From Priestia endophytica DSM 13796 (lineage in GTDB: Bacteria > Bacillota > Bacilli > Bacillales > Bacillaceae_H), in contig NZ_FOXX01000012.1 in the NCBI RefSeq assembly GCF_900115845.1, positions 1-64,000 of the forward strand: a stretch of DNA of 64,000 nucleotides, written 5' to 3'. Below, piece after piece: positions 22,187 through 33,752 of this stretch (the stretch's first letter is position 1; each line of letters opens with the position of its first letter). The notes beneath the pieces were generated by a model. That model did not search any database. It saw only the letters and a list, made by a program, of their open reading frames with translations, and was not told the origin of the DNA. Made by a program: the position numbers and the translations under genes.

Positions 22187-22211
22187 AAAATAGAAAGAGG
22201 AGCGAATAGTA

Positions 22212-22406
22212 GTGGATAAAGAATTTGGTCTCTATGATATTGTCGAAATGAAAAAACCACATCCTTGTGGTGAAAATCGCTGGAAAATTATCCGCATGGG
22301 GATGGATATCCGAATTAAATGTGAAGGATGTTCACATAGTGTCATGATTCCGAGAAGAGAATTCTCTCGAAAGTTGAAAAAGATCCTTGTGAAACACGAG
22401 GAATAA
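22212..22406 (+). CDS. yyzM: DUF951 zinc-ribbon-like protein YyzM
   Basis: 64-residue conserved small protein with PHPCGENRW and IKCEGC, a possible two-cysteine metal site, and a basic C-terminus. It starts at GTG with GAGGAG upstream, 25 bases after the mscS-like gene, and a terminator follows. DUF951 proteins sit at this location in many Firmicutes; function is unknown. Confidence 0.85.
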   Translation: MDKEFGLYDIVEMKKPHPCGENRWKIIRMGMDIRIKCEGCSHSVMIPRREFSRKLKKILVKHEE

Positions 22407-22410
22407 TTTT

Positions 22411-22449
22411 ACCTCATCGCCTTTTTAAAGCGATGAGGTTGTTTTTTTA
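22411..22449 (+). terminator. Terminator after yyzM
   Basis: ACCTCATCGC pairs with GCGATGAGGT across a short loop and is followed by a T run. Confidence 0.85.
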
Positions 22450-22476
22450 GCATTAGACATAAGAAGGAGAGGTAGC

Positions 22477-24480
22477 ATGGGCGAAATCAGACAATCAGCT
22501 TGTCCATTGAACTGTTGGGATAGCTGTGGCTTTCATATCGAAGTTGAAGATGGAAAGGTGAGAAAAGTCGACGGAGACCCTACTCACCCGATTACAAAAG
22601 GGAAAATTTGCGGACGAGGAAGAGCATTAGAAACGAGAACAAACTCAGCTAAGCGCCTTACAGTTCCTTTGAAAAAAATCAACGGTGCATTTGAGGAAAT
22701 TTCATGGGAAAAAGCGTTAGAAGAGATTAGCCAAAATTTAATAAATGTAAAGGAAAGATACGGTTCAGAGGCTGTTTTACATAGTCATGACTATGCTAAT
22801 AATGGTCTTTTGAAAAATTTGGACAAACGTTTTTTTAATGCATTTGGAGGGGTTACAGAGCTTTACGGAAGTATTTGCTGGGGAAGTGGTATTGAAGCAC
22901 AAGTATGGGACTTCGGTGCTTCACACAGTCATGCTCCGGAAGATATTTTACACAGTAAAAATATTGTGATTTGGGGACGCAACGTAGCTCGTACAAATAT
23001 GCATCTTTTTAGTTATTTACAAGAAGCAAAGAAAAAAGGAGCAACAATTACGGTTATTGATCCTATTCATAATGCTACAGCAAAACTTGCTCATCACTAT
23101 GTGTCAGTAAAGCCTGGTATGGATGGATTACTGGCAATTGCAATTATGAAAGAGCTCCTTGAAAAAGATGTGTATGATAAAGAGTTTATAGAAAAATATA
23201 CGCATGGCTTTCCTGATCTTTGTAAGCTTTTAGATTCTCTGACAATGGAAGAGATTTTAGATAAAACAGAAGTTTCAAGAGACATTATTTCTTTGCTTGC
23301 CTCTCTTTATGAAAGTGGTCCAACTTCAACTTATCTTGGACTCGGTATGCAACGTTATCAAAATGGAGGAAATACGATTCGTCTCATTGATGCTCTTGTT
23401 GCTCTGAGTGGGAACGTAGGAATCAACGGCGGAGGTTCCCATTTCGGTAATACGCAAGTTGGAGAGAGTTTCAATATAAAAGAGCTTTCAAGACAAGATT
23501 TAAAAGAAACAAACCGTAAGTTTTCCATGATGACGCAAGCAAAGGAAATGATGGAGGCAGATGAACCTCCAATCAAAACGGTAATTGTTACTTGTGGAAA
23601 TCCGCTTACTCAAGTTCCGGACACAAATAGCGTGCATAAAGCTTTCTCTAATGTAGAAACCATGATTGTATTTGAACAATTTATGACAGATACAGCGCTT
23701 CTTGCTGATTATATACTGCCTGTTACAACGGTTTTTGAAGAAACAGATATCTATTTTTCTTCTATGTATCATGGATATATGAACTATAGTGAAAAAGTAG
23801 TAGAGCCTCCAGGACAAGCAAAGTCCGATTTATGGATTTGGACAGAACTTTCGAAACGGTTAGGGTTTTTCGATCTCTTTAATTATACGGTTGATGAATT
23901 TTTAGAAATGGGTCTTTCTTCTTTGACTGAAAAGGGCATAACCCTTGAAAAACTAAAAGAAAAGCATCACATATTGTTACCAATTAAAGCTGTGCCTTGG
24001 GAAGATCGGCGTTTTAAGACACCAAGCGGAAAGTATGAATTTACGTCTCTTAAAGCTAGTGAAGCAGGATATAGCGGCCTTCTCTCAGCATCATTACCTG
24101 GTGAAGTGAAAAAAGAAAAGGGGAAAGAGAGCTCAAGACATCCTTATACACTTTTATCTATTCATCCTTTAAGATCTAATCACTCTCAGCACTATCATGT
24201 CTTAAAAGGAATGGACAAGGCAACAATTGATATATCACCCGATATTGCTCTTGAAAGAGAACTGAAAAACGGAGATCGTATACGTGTGTACAATGATCGA
24301 GGTGTGCTAGAGGGAGAAGTGAAAATTTTAAAAGAAGCCCATCCTAGAACAGTTAATATTGATGAAGGAAGATGGAGAACGATGGGAGAAACCGTCAACG
24401 TACTTACATCTAGTGCTCTTTCTGATAATGGATTAGGAAGTTCTCTTTACGATTGTGTTGTAAACATAGAGAAGCTCTAG
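22477..24480 (+). CDS. yyaE: Molybdopterin-dependent oxidoreductase YyaE
   Basis: 667-residue member of the DMSO reductase/formate dehydrogenase superfamily. The N-terminus CPLNCWDSCGF...GKICGRG supplies four cysteines typical of an iron-sulfur cluster. The molybdopterin domain follows (VVLH-type SHDYANNGLL, GSICWGSG, WGRNVARTNMH), and the C-terminal molydopterin dinucleotide-binding domain has HPLRSNHSQHYH. There is no twin-arginine signal, so it is cytoplasmic. B. subtilis has yyaE at the same place. The substrate is unknown. Confidence 0.88.
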   Translation: MGEIRQSACPLNCWDSCGFHIEVEDGKVRKVDGDPTHPITKGKICGRGRALETRTNSAKRLTVPLKKINGAFEEISWEKALEEISQNLINVKERYGSEAVLHSHDYANNGLLKNLDKRFFNAFGGVTELYGSICWGSGIEAQVWDFGASHSHAPEDILHSKNIVIWGRNVARTNMHLFSYLQEAKKKGATITVIDPIHNATAKLAHHYVSVKPGMDGLLAIAIMKELLEKDVYDKEFIEKYTHGFPDLCKLLDSLTMEEILDKTEVSRDIISLLASLYESGPTSTYLGLGMQRYQNGGNTIRLIDALVALSGNVGINGGGSHFGNTQVGESFNIKELSRQDLKETNRKFSMMTQAKEMMEADEPPIKTVIVTCGNPLTQVPDTNSVHKAFSNVETMIVFEQFMTDTALLADYILPVTTVFEETDIYFSSMYHGYMNYSEKVVEPPGQAKSDLWIWTELSKRLGFFDLFNYTVDEFLEMGLSSLTEKGITLEKLKEKHHILLPIKAVPWEDRRFKTPSGKYEFTSLKASEAGYSGLLSASLPGEVKKEKGKESSRHPYTLLSIHPLRSNHSQHYHVLKGMDKATIDISPDIALERELKNGDRIRVYNDRGVLEGEVKILKEAHPRTVNIDEGRWRTMGETVNVLTSSALSDNGLGSSLYDCVVNIEKL

Positions 24481-24490
24481 GAAAGAAAGG

Positions 24491-24519
24491 TTGTATTCTT
24501 TTTCAGAAATCTCTATAAT
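24491..24519 (+). promoter_or_regulatory. ychF promoter
   Basis: TTGTAT (24491-24496) and TATAAT (24514-24519) have 17-base spacing, about 80 bases before ychF. Confidence 0.65.
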
Positions 24520-24601
24520 TGTGAAAGGTTGAAGTAATAGTGAACACGGGCATGAGACGTGTTAGACAATAGATTGTTCAAAATGAAGAGGAGTGGTTGA
24601 A

Positions 24602-25702
24602 GTGGCTTTAACAGCAGGAATTGTTGGTCTTCCAAACGTAGGGAAATCAACATTATTTAATGCCATCACACAAGCAGGAGCAGAATCAGCAAACTATCCG
24701 TTCTGTACAATTGATCCGAACGTAGGAATTGTTGAGGTACCTGATGAGCGATTACAAAAATTAACAGAACTTGTAAAACCAAAAAAGACAGTTCCGACAG
24801 CATTTGAATTCACAGATATTGCAGGGATTGTAAAAGGTGCAAGTAAAGGCGAAGGACTTGGAAACAAGTTTCTATCACATATCCGTGAAGTAGATGCTAT
24901 CTGTCAAGTTGTTCGTTGCTTTGCAGATGATAACATCACACACGTATCAGGCAAAGTCGATCCAATTGCAGATATTGAGACAATCAACTTAGAGCTTATC
25001 TTAGCAGATTTAGAAACAGTTGAGAAACGCATTGGTCGCGTTGGTAAAATGGCGAAACAAAAAGATAAAGAAGCAGTATTTGAATATGAGATTCTTGAAA
25101 AGTTAAAAGAAGCATTTGAAGCAGAAAAGCCAGCGCGTGCTGTTAGCTTTACTGAAGAACAAGCACGTATTGTAAAAGGTCTTCATCTTCTTACAATTAA
25201 ACCCACTCTTTATGTAGCAAACGTAGGAGAAGATGAAGTTGCAGATGCTTCTGAAAATGAATATTTAAGACTTGTTCAAGACTATGCTGAAAAAGAAGGC
25301 GCAGGCGTAATTGTTGTTTGTGCGAAAATCGAGTCTGAAATTGCTGAACTTGAAGGAGAAGAAAAAGAAATGTTCCTTGAAGAACTAGGCATTAAAGAGT
25401 CTGGATTAGACCAGCTTATTCGTGCAACATATGAGTTACTTGGACTAGCAACATACTTTACAGCAGGTGAACAAGAAGTGCGTGCATGGACATTCCGTAA
25501 TGGTATGAAAGCTCCTGAGTGTGCTGGAATCATCCATACAGACTTTGAGCGTGGCTTTATCCGTGCTGAAACAGTAGCGTATGAGGATCTTCTTGAAGCT
25601 AAAACAATGGGTGCAGCTCGTGAAGCTGGAAAAGTGCGTTTAGAAGGAAAAGAGTACATTGTTCAAGATGGCGATGTTATTCACTTCCGCTTCAACGTAT
25701 AA
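24602..25702 (+). CDS. ychF: Ribosome-binding ATPase YchF (OLA1 type)
   Basis: Obg-family P-loop protein that prefers ATP. The 366 residues contain G1 GLPNVGKSTLFNAI, the switch region TAFEFTDIAGIVKGASKGEG, and the coiled-coil insertion (ETVEKRIGRVGKMAKQKDKEA). The NKXD position reads YVANVGEDE, as in YchF, which explains the ATP preference. The C-terminal TGS domain ends VQDGDVIHFRFNV. GTG 24602 is chosen by homology, with GAAGAGGAG about 10 bases upstream. Confidence 0.96.
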   Translation: MALTAGIVGLPNVGKSTLFNAITQAGAESANYPFCTIDPNVGIVEVPDERLQKLTELVKPKKTVPTAFEFTDIAGIVKGASKGEGLGNKFLSHIREVDAICQVVRCFADDNITHVSGKVDPIADIETINLELILADLETVEKRIGRVGKMAKQKDKEAVFEYEILEKLKEAFEAEKPARAVSFTEEQARIVKGLHLLTIKPTLYVANVGEDEVADASENEYLRLVQDYAEKEGAGVIVVCAKIESEIAELEGEEKEMFLEELGIKESGLDQLIRATYELLGLATYFTAGEQEVRAWTFRNGMKAPECAGIIHTDFERGFIRAETVAYEDLLEAKTMGAAREAGKVRLEGKEYIVQDGDVIHFRFNV

Positions 25703-25729
25703 AAAACCGAGAATCTCTCGGTTTTTTTC
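25701..25729 (+). terminator. ychF terminator
   Basis: AAAAAACCGAGA pairs with TCTCGGTTTTTTT and abuts the ychF stop. Confidence 0.85.
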
Positions 25730-25837
25730 TTTATACAAATGGACGAACATACGTTTCTTTGTTATGATAATAAAAAGAAGATAATCAACTTATTAAAGAA
25801 ACTCAAAAGCTATGTTTAAAATTTATTTTATCAGTCA

Positions 25838-25866
25838 TTGCAACGGATAGTTTCCTATGCTATAAT
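25838..25866 (+). promoter_or_regulatory. rpsF operon promoter
   Basis: TTGCAA (25838-25843) and TATAAT (25861-25866) are spaced by 17 bases. The transcript would have a leader of about 70 bases containing the S6:S18 motif. Confidence 0.8.
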
Positions 25867-25891
25867 TTTTAGATGTGAGTAATGACTATTG

Positions 25892-25936
25892 CTCCTTGCT
25901 CTATTTTCAAATAGGGCCGTTTAGACCAAGAGGAGG
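25892..25936 (+). promoter_or_regulatory. S6:S18 leader motif (rpsF autoregulation)
   Basis: The inner hairpin pairs 25899-25904 (CTCTAT) with 25911-25916 (ATAGGG). It is followed by an unpaired CCG (25917-25919) and closed by CTTG/CAAG (25895-25898 with 25927-25930). CTCC at 25892-25895 can also pair with the ribosome-binding GGAG at 25932-25935. A CCG bulge above a hairpin close to the rpsF start is the described S6:S18-binding motif, which mimics the 16S site. The fit is by eye. Confidence 0.6.
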
Positions 25937-25944
25937 TGACTATA

Positions 25945-26232
25945 ATGAAAAAGTACGAAGTTATGTACATCATTCGTCCAAACATTGATGATGAAGGTAA
26001 AAAGGCACTAGTTGAGCGTTTCAACGGTGTTATCACAAGCAATGGTGCTGAAGTTACAGAAGCGAAAGAATGGGGTAAGCGTCGTCTAGCTTACGAAATC
26101 AACGACTTCCGTGATGGATACTATATGCTTTTAAAAGTACAAGGTGAAACTCAAGCAGTTAACGAATTCGACCGTCTTGCTAAATATAGCGAAGACATCA
26201 TTCGTCACATTGTTGTAAGAGAAGAAGCTTAA
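25945..26232 (+). CDS. rpsF: 30S ribosomal protein S6
   Basis: 95 residues, the same length as B. subtilis S6, beginning [19 protein letters not shown] and containing [18 protein letters not shown]. The ATG at 25945 follows GAGGAGGTG; a GTG three codons earlier overlaps the ribosome-binding site. First gene of the rpsF-ssb-rpsR operon. S6 binds 16S rRNA together with S18. Confidence 0.98.
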   Translation: MKKYEVMYIIRPNIDDEGKKALVERFNGVITSNGAEVTEAKEWGKRRLAYEINDFRDGYYMLLKVQGETQAVNEFDRLAKYSEDIIRHIVVREEA

Positions 26233-26265
26233 TTATTGAACGAAATTCTGTAAGAGGTGGTTCTC

Positions 26266-26757
26266 ATGATCAATCGCGTTATTCTTGTTGGCCGTTTAAC
26301 GAAAGACCCTGAATTACGCTATACGCCAAATGGAGTCGCTGTAGCAACTTTTAGTTTGGCAGTTAATCGCACATTTACAAATCAGCAAGGCGACCGTGAA
26401 GCTGACTTCATTAATTGCGTCGTTTGGCGTCGTCAAGCTGAGAACGTAGCAAACTTCTTGAAGAAAGGAAGTTTAGCCGGTGTTGATGGCCGAATTCAAA
26501 CCCGTAGCTATGACAATCAAGAAGGCCGTCGTGTCTATGTCACTGAAGTGGTAGGAGACAACGTTCAATTTCTTGAGCCGAAGAGCGGAAGCGGTGGCGG
26601 AAATTCTAATAACAATTTCCAAAGCTCTCCAAATCAAGGTTCTCCATTTGGACAAGATCAGAACCGCAACAATCAAGGATATACACGTGTAGATGATGAT
26701 CCGTTCTCAAGCAACGGAGATACGATTGACATTTCAGATGATGATCTGCCATTCTAA
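26266..26757 (+). CDS. ssb: Single-stranded DNA-binding protein SSB
   Basis: 163 residues. An N-terminal OB fold ([42 protein letters not shown]) is followed by a Gly/Asn/Gln-rich flexible linker and the acidic interaction tip ISDDDLPF, which recruits replication and repair partners. The ATG at 26266 follows GAGGTGG. Placement between rpsF and rpsR is universal in Bacillus. Confidence 0.98.
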   Translation: MINRVILVGRLTKDPELRYTPNGVAVATFSLAVNRTFTNQQGDREADFINCVVWRRQAENVANFLKKGSLAGVDGRIQTRSYDNQEGRRVYVTEVVGDNVQFLEPKSGSGGGNSNNNFQSSPNQGSPFGQDQNRNNQGYTRVDDDPFSSNGDTIDISDDDLPF

Positions 26758-26812
26758 TTCATCACACAATAGATCGAGTTTTAATAATCTCAAATAGAAG
26801 GGAGGACTTGAC

Positions 26813-27055
26813 ATGGCAGCAGGAGGACGTAAAGGTCGCGGTAAACGTCGTAAAGTGTGTTTCTTCACAGCAAACGGAATCACTCATATCGACTATAAAG
26901 ATGTAGATCTTCTTAAAAAGTTCGTTTCTGAACGTGGTAAGATCCTACCTCGTCGTGTAACAGGAACTAGTGCAAAATATCAACGTAAGCTTACAAGAGC
27001 TATCAAGCGTTCACGTCAAATGGCACTTCTTCCATATGTAGCAGACGAGAAGTAA
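26813..27055 (+). CDS. rpsR: 30S ribosomal protein S18
   Basis: 80 residues with an Arg/Lys-rich N-terminus and the family signature [20 protein letters not shown]. Cys16 follows KRRKV as in Bacillus S18. AGGGAGGAC precedes the ATG. Last gene of its operon, closed by a strong terminator. Confidence 0.98.
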   Translation: MAAGGRKGRGKRRKVCFFTANGITHIDYKDVDLLKKFVSERGKILPRRVTGTSAKYQRKLTRAIKRSRQMALLPYVADEK

Positions 27056-27062
27056 GTTGTTT

Positions 27063-27101
27063 AAAAAGAGACAGTAAGTGTAACTTACTGTCTCTTTTTT
27101 T
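27063..27101 (+). terminator. rpsR terminator
   Basis: A 17-base arm AAAAAGAGACAGTAAGT pairs across a GTAA loop with its complement and runs into T residues. Confidence 0.9.
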
Positions 27102-27221
27102 ATCGTATAAACATATTGTGAACACTTTTTGACATAAAGACGATTTGATGTAAAAGTTTGCGTCGGGTGTCTCATCTAGATAAAATATAAGATAGTGTAG
27201 TTTAAAAAGTGAGGTGAAGTT

Positions 27222-28157
27222 GTGAATAAAGCACGTACATTAACTGAAGGAGCAATGAACTTAGCGATTTTTATTGTTCTGCTTCTCATTACAATTTACG
27301 TTCCAGCTCTTGGTGTTTTGGCTGCTTTTACCCTTTCTATCCCTTTTATCATATATACAGTACGTCATGGACTTAAAAACGGGATTTTCATGGTAATTAT
27401 AGCTATTCCTATAACACTGCTTCTTGGTACATATGTATTATTACCTTTTGCATTTATGTTCGGGATTAGTGGGGTTGTAATGGGACATCTTTTTTCGAAA
27501 ACGAAATTAGCATATGTGGTTCTCTTAGGAGGAACCGTCTCCTTTGCTTTAACATTGCTTTTACAGGTTGTAGTAGCTAGCGTTTTCCTTAATGTTGATT
27601 TACAAGGGGTTTTTCAACAATCTGTAAATGATTCAATACAGAGGTCAGAAGAGATTATGAAATCGGTTGGGCAAGCCCCTGTAGAAGAAGAGATTGAACT
27701 CATTCGAGAGAACATGCGGGTGATGACATATCTTATCCCAACATTACTTGTTGGGGCTGGTTTAATATTAGCCTTTGTTACTCAGCTTTTCTCAGTACCC
27801 GTGTTGAAACGCTTAGGACATAAACCAGTTTCATTTCCACCATTACGTGATTTACGTTTGCCTAAGTCTCTTCTTTGGTATTATCTTATCACTTTAGTAT
27901 GCTCCCTTATCCCGCTTGATGAAGGATCCTTTGGGTATATAGCAGTGATTAACTTACTTATGGTACTTCAGTGGCTTATGTTTCTTCAAGGTATATCGTT
28001 TCTTTTCTATTACTTTCATAGCAAAGGAAGATCAAAAGCAATCCCTGTTGTTATTACGATGATTGCTTTAGTTATTCCACCTGCTGGAACAGTATTACGT
28101 ATTGTTGGAATTATAGATTTAGGATTTAACCTCAGAAAGAACAATTCTAAATCTTAA
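27222..28157 (+). CDS. yybS: DUF2232 membrane protein YybS
   Basis: 311-residue integral membrane protein with about eight spans, starting at GTG with GAGGTG upstream. It matches YybS/DUF2232, which precedes gdpP in Bacillus and Staphylococcus. The family is predicted to be transporter-like, but no substrate is established. The loop after span five is charged (EEEIELIRENMRVM). Confidence 0.88.
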   Translation: MNKARTLTEGAMNLAIFIVLLLITIYVPALGVLAAFTLSIPFIIYTVRHGLKNGIFMVIIAIPITLLLGTYVLLPFAFMFGISGVVMGHLFSKTKLAYVVLLGGTVSFALTLLLQVVVASVFLNVDLQGVFQQSVNDSIQRSEEIMKSVGQAPVEEEIELIRENMRVMTYLIPTLLVGAGLILAFVTQLFSVPVLKRLGHKPVSFPPLRDLRLPKSLLWYYLITLVCSLIPLDEGSFGYIAVINLLMVLQWLMFLQGISFLFYYFHSKGRSKAIPVVITMIALVIPPAGTVLRIVGIIDLGFNLRKNNSKS

Positions 28158-28246
28158 CCCAGAATAGAGCATATTCTTTCAAACAGGAAGGCATTTTTGC
28201 GTGTATAATAGAATAAATAAGTAGTTTAAATAGGGAGTTGAAATGT

Positions 28247-30220
28247 ATGCCTATCTTTCAAAAAAAGCATATCATTCGTCTTCCTTTTTACCTTTTATAT
28301 AGTTTTGCTTTGATTATAACAGCAATCATTACGTATGAAAATTGGTATGTAGGGGCTGCGGGATTTGCTGTTCTTCTTGGCATGTTGTATCTCTATATAA
28401 AAATGGAACGAATGATCATGACAGAGTTAGAAGCCTACATTTCCACACTTTCGCATCGTGTGAAGAAAGTAGGAACAGAAGCTTTAATGGAAATGCCTAT
28501 TGGGATTATGCTTTTCAATGATGATTATCAAATTGAGTGGACTAATTCTTTTCTAGCTTCATGTTTTGCTGAAGAAACGTTAGTAGGGAGATCGCTTTAT
28601 GATGTAGCAGACAGCATTGTGCCGCTGATTAAACAAGAAGTAGAATCTGAAGTTGTTACTGTTTATGATCGCCGGTATAAAGTTATCATTAAAAGAGATG
28701 AACGTTTAGTTTATTTCTTTGATGTAACAGAACAGGCTACGATTGAGAAGTTATATGAAGAAGAAAAAACAGTTTTTGGCATCATTTTTCTTGATAACTA
28801 TGATGACTTGACTCAAAGTATGGATGATCAAGTGAAAAGTAATTTAAATAATCAGGTAACATCAATCATTAATCGGTGGGCAAATGAACAAGGCATTCTT
28901 ATCAAGAGAACCTCTTCTGAGCGCTTTGCTGCCATTTTGAATGAACGTATTCTCTCTCAATTAGAACGAGACAAATTCTCTATTCTAGACCATGTAAGGG
29001 AAGAAACTTCTAAGCAAAACATTTCTTTAACTTTAAGTATTGGACTTGGGATTGGCTCTTCATCATTGCCGGAGTTAGGAACACTTGCTCAGTCGAGCCT
29101 TGACTTAGCGTTAGGGCGTGGTGGTGACCAAGTAGCAATTAAGCTTCCAAGTGGAAAAGTAAAATTCTACGGTGGGAAAACAAACCCTATGGAGAAGCGA
29201 ACTCGAGTAAGAGCACGTGTTATCTCCCATGCGTTAAAAGAGCTTATCACAGAGAGTGAAAATGTGATTATTATGGGGCACAAGTATCCAGATATGGATG
29301 CCATTGGAGCTGCTATTGGAATCCTAAAGGTAGCAGCTGTGAACAATAAAAAAGGCTATATTGTGCTTGATCAAGAAAGAACAGACTCTAGTGTACAAAA
29401 ACTATTAAGCGAGATTAAAAAAGACGAGAATTTGTGGCCGCATTTTGTTTCACCAGAAGAGGCTCTTAATATGGCTCAGGATCAATCGCTCCTTGTTGTG
29501 GTAGATACCCACAAGCCATCTCTTGTTATCGAAGAACGTTTGCTTAATAAAATAGATAGCGTTGTCGTTATCGACCACCATCGAAGAGGAGAAGACTTCG
29601 TTAAAAACCCGCTTCTTGTATATATGGAACCATATGCTTCTTCAACAGCTGAACTTGTAACAGAGCTGTTAGAATATCAACCAAAGCGTTTTAGTATTAA
29701 TATGCTTGAAGCTACAGCATTGCTTGCAGGGATTATTGTAGATACGAAAAGCTTTACGCTTCGCACAGGATCTCGAACATTTGATGCAGCCTCTTTCTTA
29801 CGTTCACAAGGTGCAGATACTGTACTTGTGCAGAAGTTTTTAAAGGAAGATATGGATCACTATATTAGGCGGGCAAAAATTATCGAAAAAGCTTGTATAT
29901 ATAAAGCAGGGATTGCTATCTCAAAAGCCCCAGAGAACGTTGCTTTTAGTCCGGTTCTTATTGCTCAAGCAGCAGATACATTACTTTCAATTGACGGTGT
30001 TGTCGCCTCTTTTGTTATTGCTAAGCGTGAAGATGACCAAGTTGGAATTAGTGCTCGTTCATTAGGAAATGTGAACGTTCAAGTCATTATGGAAAGTCTA
30101 CAAGGAGGCGGGCATTTGACAAATGCCGCTACACAGTTGCAAAATATCAATATCGATGAAGCTGAAAATAGATTAAAAGAAGTCATTGATGAGTACTTGG
30201 AAGGAGGAACACAATCATGA
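28247..30220 (+). CDS. gdpP: Cyclic-di-AMP phosphodiesterase GdpP
   Basis: Degrades c-di-AMP and so controls potassium uptake and cell-wall homeostasis. The 657 residues (B. subtilis 659) have two N-terminal membrane spans, a PAS-like domain ([20 protein letters not shown]), a degenerate GGDEF domain, and a DHH/DHHA1 hydrolase. The metal motifs are visible as [19 protein letters not shown] and [12 protein letters not shown], with the C-terminal GGGHLTNAA. The ATG at 28247 has AGGGAG upstream. Its stop overlaps the rplI start (ATGA). Confidence 0.96.
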   Translation: MPIFQKKHIIRLPFYLLYSFALIITAIITYENWYVGAAGFAVLLGMLYLYIKMERMIMTELEAYISTLSHRVKKVGTEALMEMPIGIMLFNDDYQIEWTNSFLASCFAEETLVGRSLYDVADSIVPLIKQEVESEVVTVYDRRYKVIIKRDERLVYFFDVTEQATIEKLYEEEKTVFGIIFLDNYDDLTQSMDDQVKSNLNNQVTSIINRWANEQGILIKRTSSERFAAILNERILSQLERDKFSILDHVREETSKQNISLTLSIGLGIGSSSLPELGTLAQSSLDLALGRGGDQVAIKLPSGKVKFYGGKTNPMEKRTRVRARVISHALKELITESENVIIMGHKYPDMDAIGAAIGILKVAAVNNKKGYIVLDQERTDSSVQKLLSEIKKDENLWPHFVSPEEALNMAQDQSLLVVVDTHKPSLVIEERLLNKIDSVVVIDHHRRGEDFVKNPLLVYMEPYASSTAELVTELLEYQPKRFSINMLEATALLAGIIVDTKSFTLRTGSRTFDAASFLRSQGADTVLVQKFLKEDMDHYIRRAKIIEKACIYKAGIAISKAPENVAFSPVLIAQAADTLLSIDGVVASFVIAKREDDQVGISARSLGNVNVQVIMESLQGGGHLTNAATQLQNINIDEAENRLKEVIDEYLEGGTQS

Positions 30221-30663
30221 AAGTAATCTTTTTAAAAGATGTAAAAGGTAAAGGTAAAAAAGGAGAAACAAAAAACGTAGCTGATGGCTATGCACATAAC
30301 TTTCTATTAAAACAAGGTTTAGCTGTTGAAGCAACAAATAGCAACGTTAAACAAATGGATGCTCAAAAGAAAAAACAAAAAGAGCTTGAAGCAGAGGAGC
30401 TAAAAGAAAGCCAAGACCTTAAAAAGACACTTGAGGCTTTAACAGTTGAGCTAACAGCTAAATCTGGGGAAGGTGGCCGTTTATTTGGATCTGTTACAAG
30501 TAAACAGATTGCTGAGGAATTAAAGAAAAAGCATAATATCAAAGTAGACAAGCGCAAAATTGAACTTGATGATGCTATTCGTGCTTTAGGCTATACAAAC
30601 GTTCCTGTTAAGCTTCACCCTGAAGTGACAGCAACGGTAAAAGTACATGTTACAGAAGCTTAA
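30217..30663 (+). CDS. rplI: 50S ribosomal protein L9
   Basis: 148 residues. The N-terminal rRNA-binding domain [17 protein letters not shown] is joined by a long charged helix ([18 protein letters not shown]) to a C-terminal domain with [18 protein letters not shown]. It overlaps gdpP by four bases, a translational coupling conserved in Bacillus. Confidence 0.98.
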   Translation: MKVIFLKDVKGKGKKGETKNVADGYAHNFLLKQGLAVEATNSNVKQMDAQKKKQKELEAEELKESQDLKKTLEALTVELTAKSGEGGRLFGSVTSKQIAEELKKKHNIKVDKRKIELDDAIRALGYTNVPVKLHPEVTATVKVHVTEA

Positions 30664-30758
30664 TGACAACTATAAAGATGAAGATAATAGACAGCATGAA
30701 GGCTGTCTATTATCATTCATAGAGAATAAAAATAATGGAAATGAAGGGGCAAATAACT

Positions 30759-32129
30759 ATGAGTGATATGTTTGCAGATCGTATTCCGCCCCAGAATATT
30801 GAAGCAGAACAAGCAGTGCTTGGGGCAATCTTTTTAGAGCCATCTGCATTAACAATGGCTTCTGAGATTTTGATTCCAGAAGATTTTTATAGAGCTGCAC
30901 ATCAGCGCATTTTCAACTGCATGCTTACACTAGCAGATCAAGGGGAACCTGTTGACCTTGTCACTGTAACGTCTGAGCTTGCTGATCAAAAGACGCTTGA
31001 AGAAGTAGGAGGCGTATCCTACTTAAGTGATGTAGCGGAATCAGTACCAACAGCAGCAAATATTGAATACTATGCCAAAATAGTAGAAGAAAAATCCATT
31101 TTGCGTCGTCTTATTCGTACTTCAACAACAATTGCCTCTGATAGTTATACAAGAGAGGATGATGTTGAGGCGCTTTTACATGATGCTGAAAAAAGTATCT
31201 TAGAAGTAGCTCAGCGTAAAAATACAGGAGCTTTTCAAAGCATTGGTGATGTTTTAGTTGAAACATATGACAATATTGAAGAGCTTCAAAATCGAAAGGG
31301 AGATATTACAGGTATCCCGACAGGTTTTACTGAGCTAGACCGAATGACCGCAGGATTTCAGCGAAATGATCTCATTATCGTTGCCGCTCGTCCTTCTGTA
31401 GGGAAAACTGCTTTTGCCTTAAATATTGCACAAAACGTAGCTACCCGAACAGATGAGAATGTGGCTATTTTCAGTCTTGAGATGGGTGCTCAGCAGCTCG
31501 TTATGCGTATGCTATGTGCAGAAGGAAACATTGATGCTCAAAATATGAGAACTGGGGATCTCACTCAAGAGGACTGGAGCAAATTGACGATGGCAATGGG
31601 TTCTCTTTCAAATGCAGGGATTTATATTGATGATACTCCTGGGATACGTGTAGGAGATATTAGAGCAAAATGTCGACGTTTAAAACAAGAGAATGGCCTT
31701 GGAATGATTTTAATTGACTATTTACAGCTTATCCAAGGTAGTGGACGACATAAAGGTGAAAACCGCCAGCAGGAAGTTTCCGAAATTTCACGTGCCTTAA
31801 AAGGGTTAGCACGTGAGTTAGAAGTCCCTGTAATTGCGCTCTCACAGCTTTCTCGTGGAGTTGAACAAAGACAAGATAAGCGTCCAATGATGTCTGATAT
31901 TCGTGAATCGGGAAGTATTGAGCAGGATGCTGATATTGTGGCTTTCTTATATCGTGATGATTATTATGATAAAGAAACAGAAAATCAAAACATTATTGAG
32001 ATTATTATCGCAAAGCAGCGTAATGGTCCTGTTGGAACTGTTCAGCTTGCTTTCGTAAAAGAATATAATAAATTCGTAAACCTTGAGCGGCGTTTTGATG
32101 ATGCAAGTGCACCTCCGCCAGCTTCGTAG
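30759..32129 (+). CDS. dnaC: Replicative DNA helicase DnaC (DnaB family)
   Basis: Hexameric 5'-3' fork helicase, named DnaC in Bacillus. The 456 residues have an N-terminal primase-interacting domain (PPQNIEAEQAVLGAIFLEP) and a RecA-like motor with Walker A AARPSVGKTAFALN and Walker B MILIDYLQLIQG. RESGSIEQDADIV and the arginine finger region follow. ATG 30759 (MSDMFADRIPP) follows AAGGGG; an upstream ATG adds eight residues without homology. Confidence 0.97.
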   Translation: MSDMFADRIPPQNIEAEQAVLGAIFLEPSALTMASEILIPEDFYRAAHQRIFNCMLTLADQGEPVDLVTVTSELADQKTLEEVGGVSYLSDVAESVPTAANIEYYAKIVEEKSILRRLIRTSTTIASDSYTREDDVEALLHDAEKSILEVAQRKNTGAFQSIGDVLVETYDNIEELQNRKGDITGIPTGFTELDRMTAGFQRNDLIIVAARPSVGKTAFALNIAQNVATRTDENVAIFSLEMGAQQLVMRMLCAEGNIDAQNMRTGDLTQEDWSKLTMAMGSLSNAGIYIDDTPGIRVGDIRAKCRRLKQENGLGMILIDYLQLIQGSGRHKGENRQQEVSEISRALKGLARELEVPVIALSQLSRGVEQRQDKRPMMSDIRESGSIEQDADIVAFLYRDDYYDKETENQNIIEIIIAKQRNGPVGTVQLAFVKEYNKFVNLERRFDDASAPPPAS

Positions 32130-32162
32130 AAACCTCTTCATAATTGATGAAGAGGTTTTTTA
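32130..32162 (+). terminator. dnaC terminator
   Basis: AAACCTCTTCAT pairs with ATGAAGAGGTTTTTT immediately after the dnaC stop. Confidence 0.88.
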
Positions 32163-32193
32163 CTTTTGTAGAATAAAGAAAACGCTTTTTAGG

Positions 32194-32263
32194 CGAACAT
32201 ATTTGAAAAAGAAATATTAATTGTTCGTGTTTTGTTGACTTGCAAATCTTAAATTGGTACACT
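32194..32263 (+). promoter_or_regulatory. purA promoter with PurR-like operator
   Basis: TTGACT (32235-32240) and TACACT (32258-32263) are 17 bases apart. Upstream are two inverted CGAACA-type half-sites: CGAACAT at 32194-32200 and its inverse TGTTCG at 32222-32227. Paired PurBoxes with a CGAAC core in inverted orientation are the PurR operator of B. subtilis pur genes, and purA is a known PurR target. Confidence 0.65.
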
Positions 32264-32300
32264 TAGAACGTTCAATAAGGAAATAGACTTCTAATTGTAA

Positions 32301-33611
<1,311 letters not shown>

Positions 33612-33616
33612 AGGGA

Positions 33617-33643
33617 AAAGCCTGCAAATTGCAGGCTTTTTTT
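33617..33643 (+). terminator. purA terminator
   Basis: AAAGCCTGCAA/TTGCAGGCTTT stem with a T tail. Confidence 0.9.
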
Positions 33644-33752
33644 CTTTTTTTAAAAATTTTTTCAAAAAAAGTGAATAAATTTCTAAAATACTATTGCTTT
33701 ATGTTTAAAGTGATGATAATATAATCAATGTCGCTAAGATATTAATCAATGT

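Noticed and set aside
25282-25659. 125-codon minus-strand frame
   Set aside because: Antisense to ychF; Ser-rich translation typical of a shadow frame.
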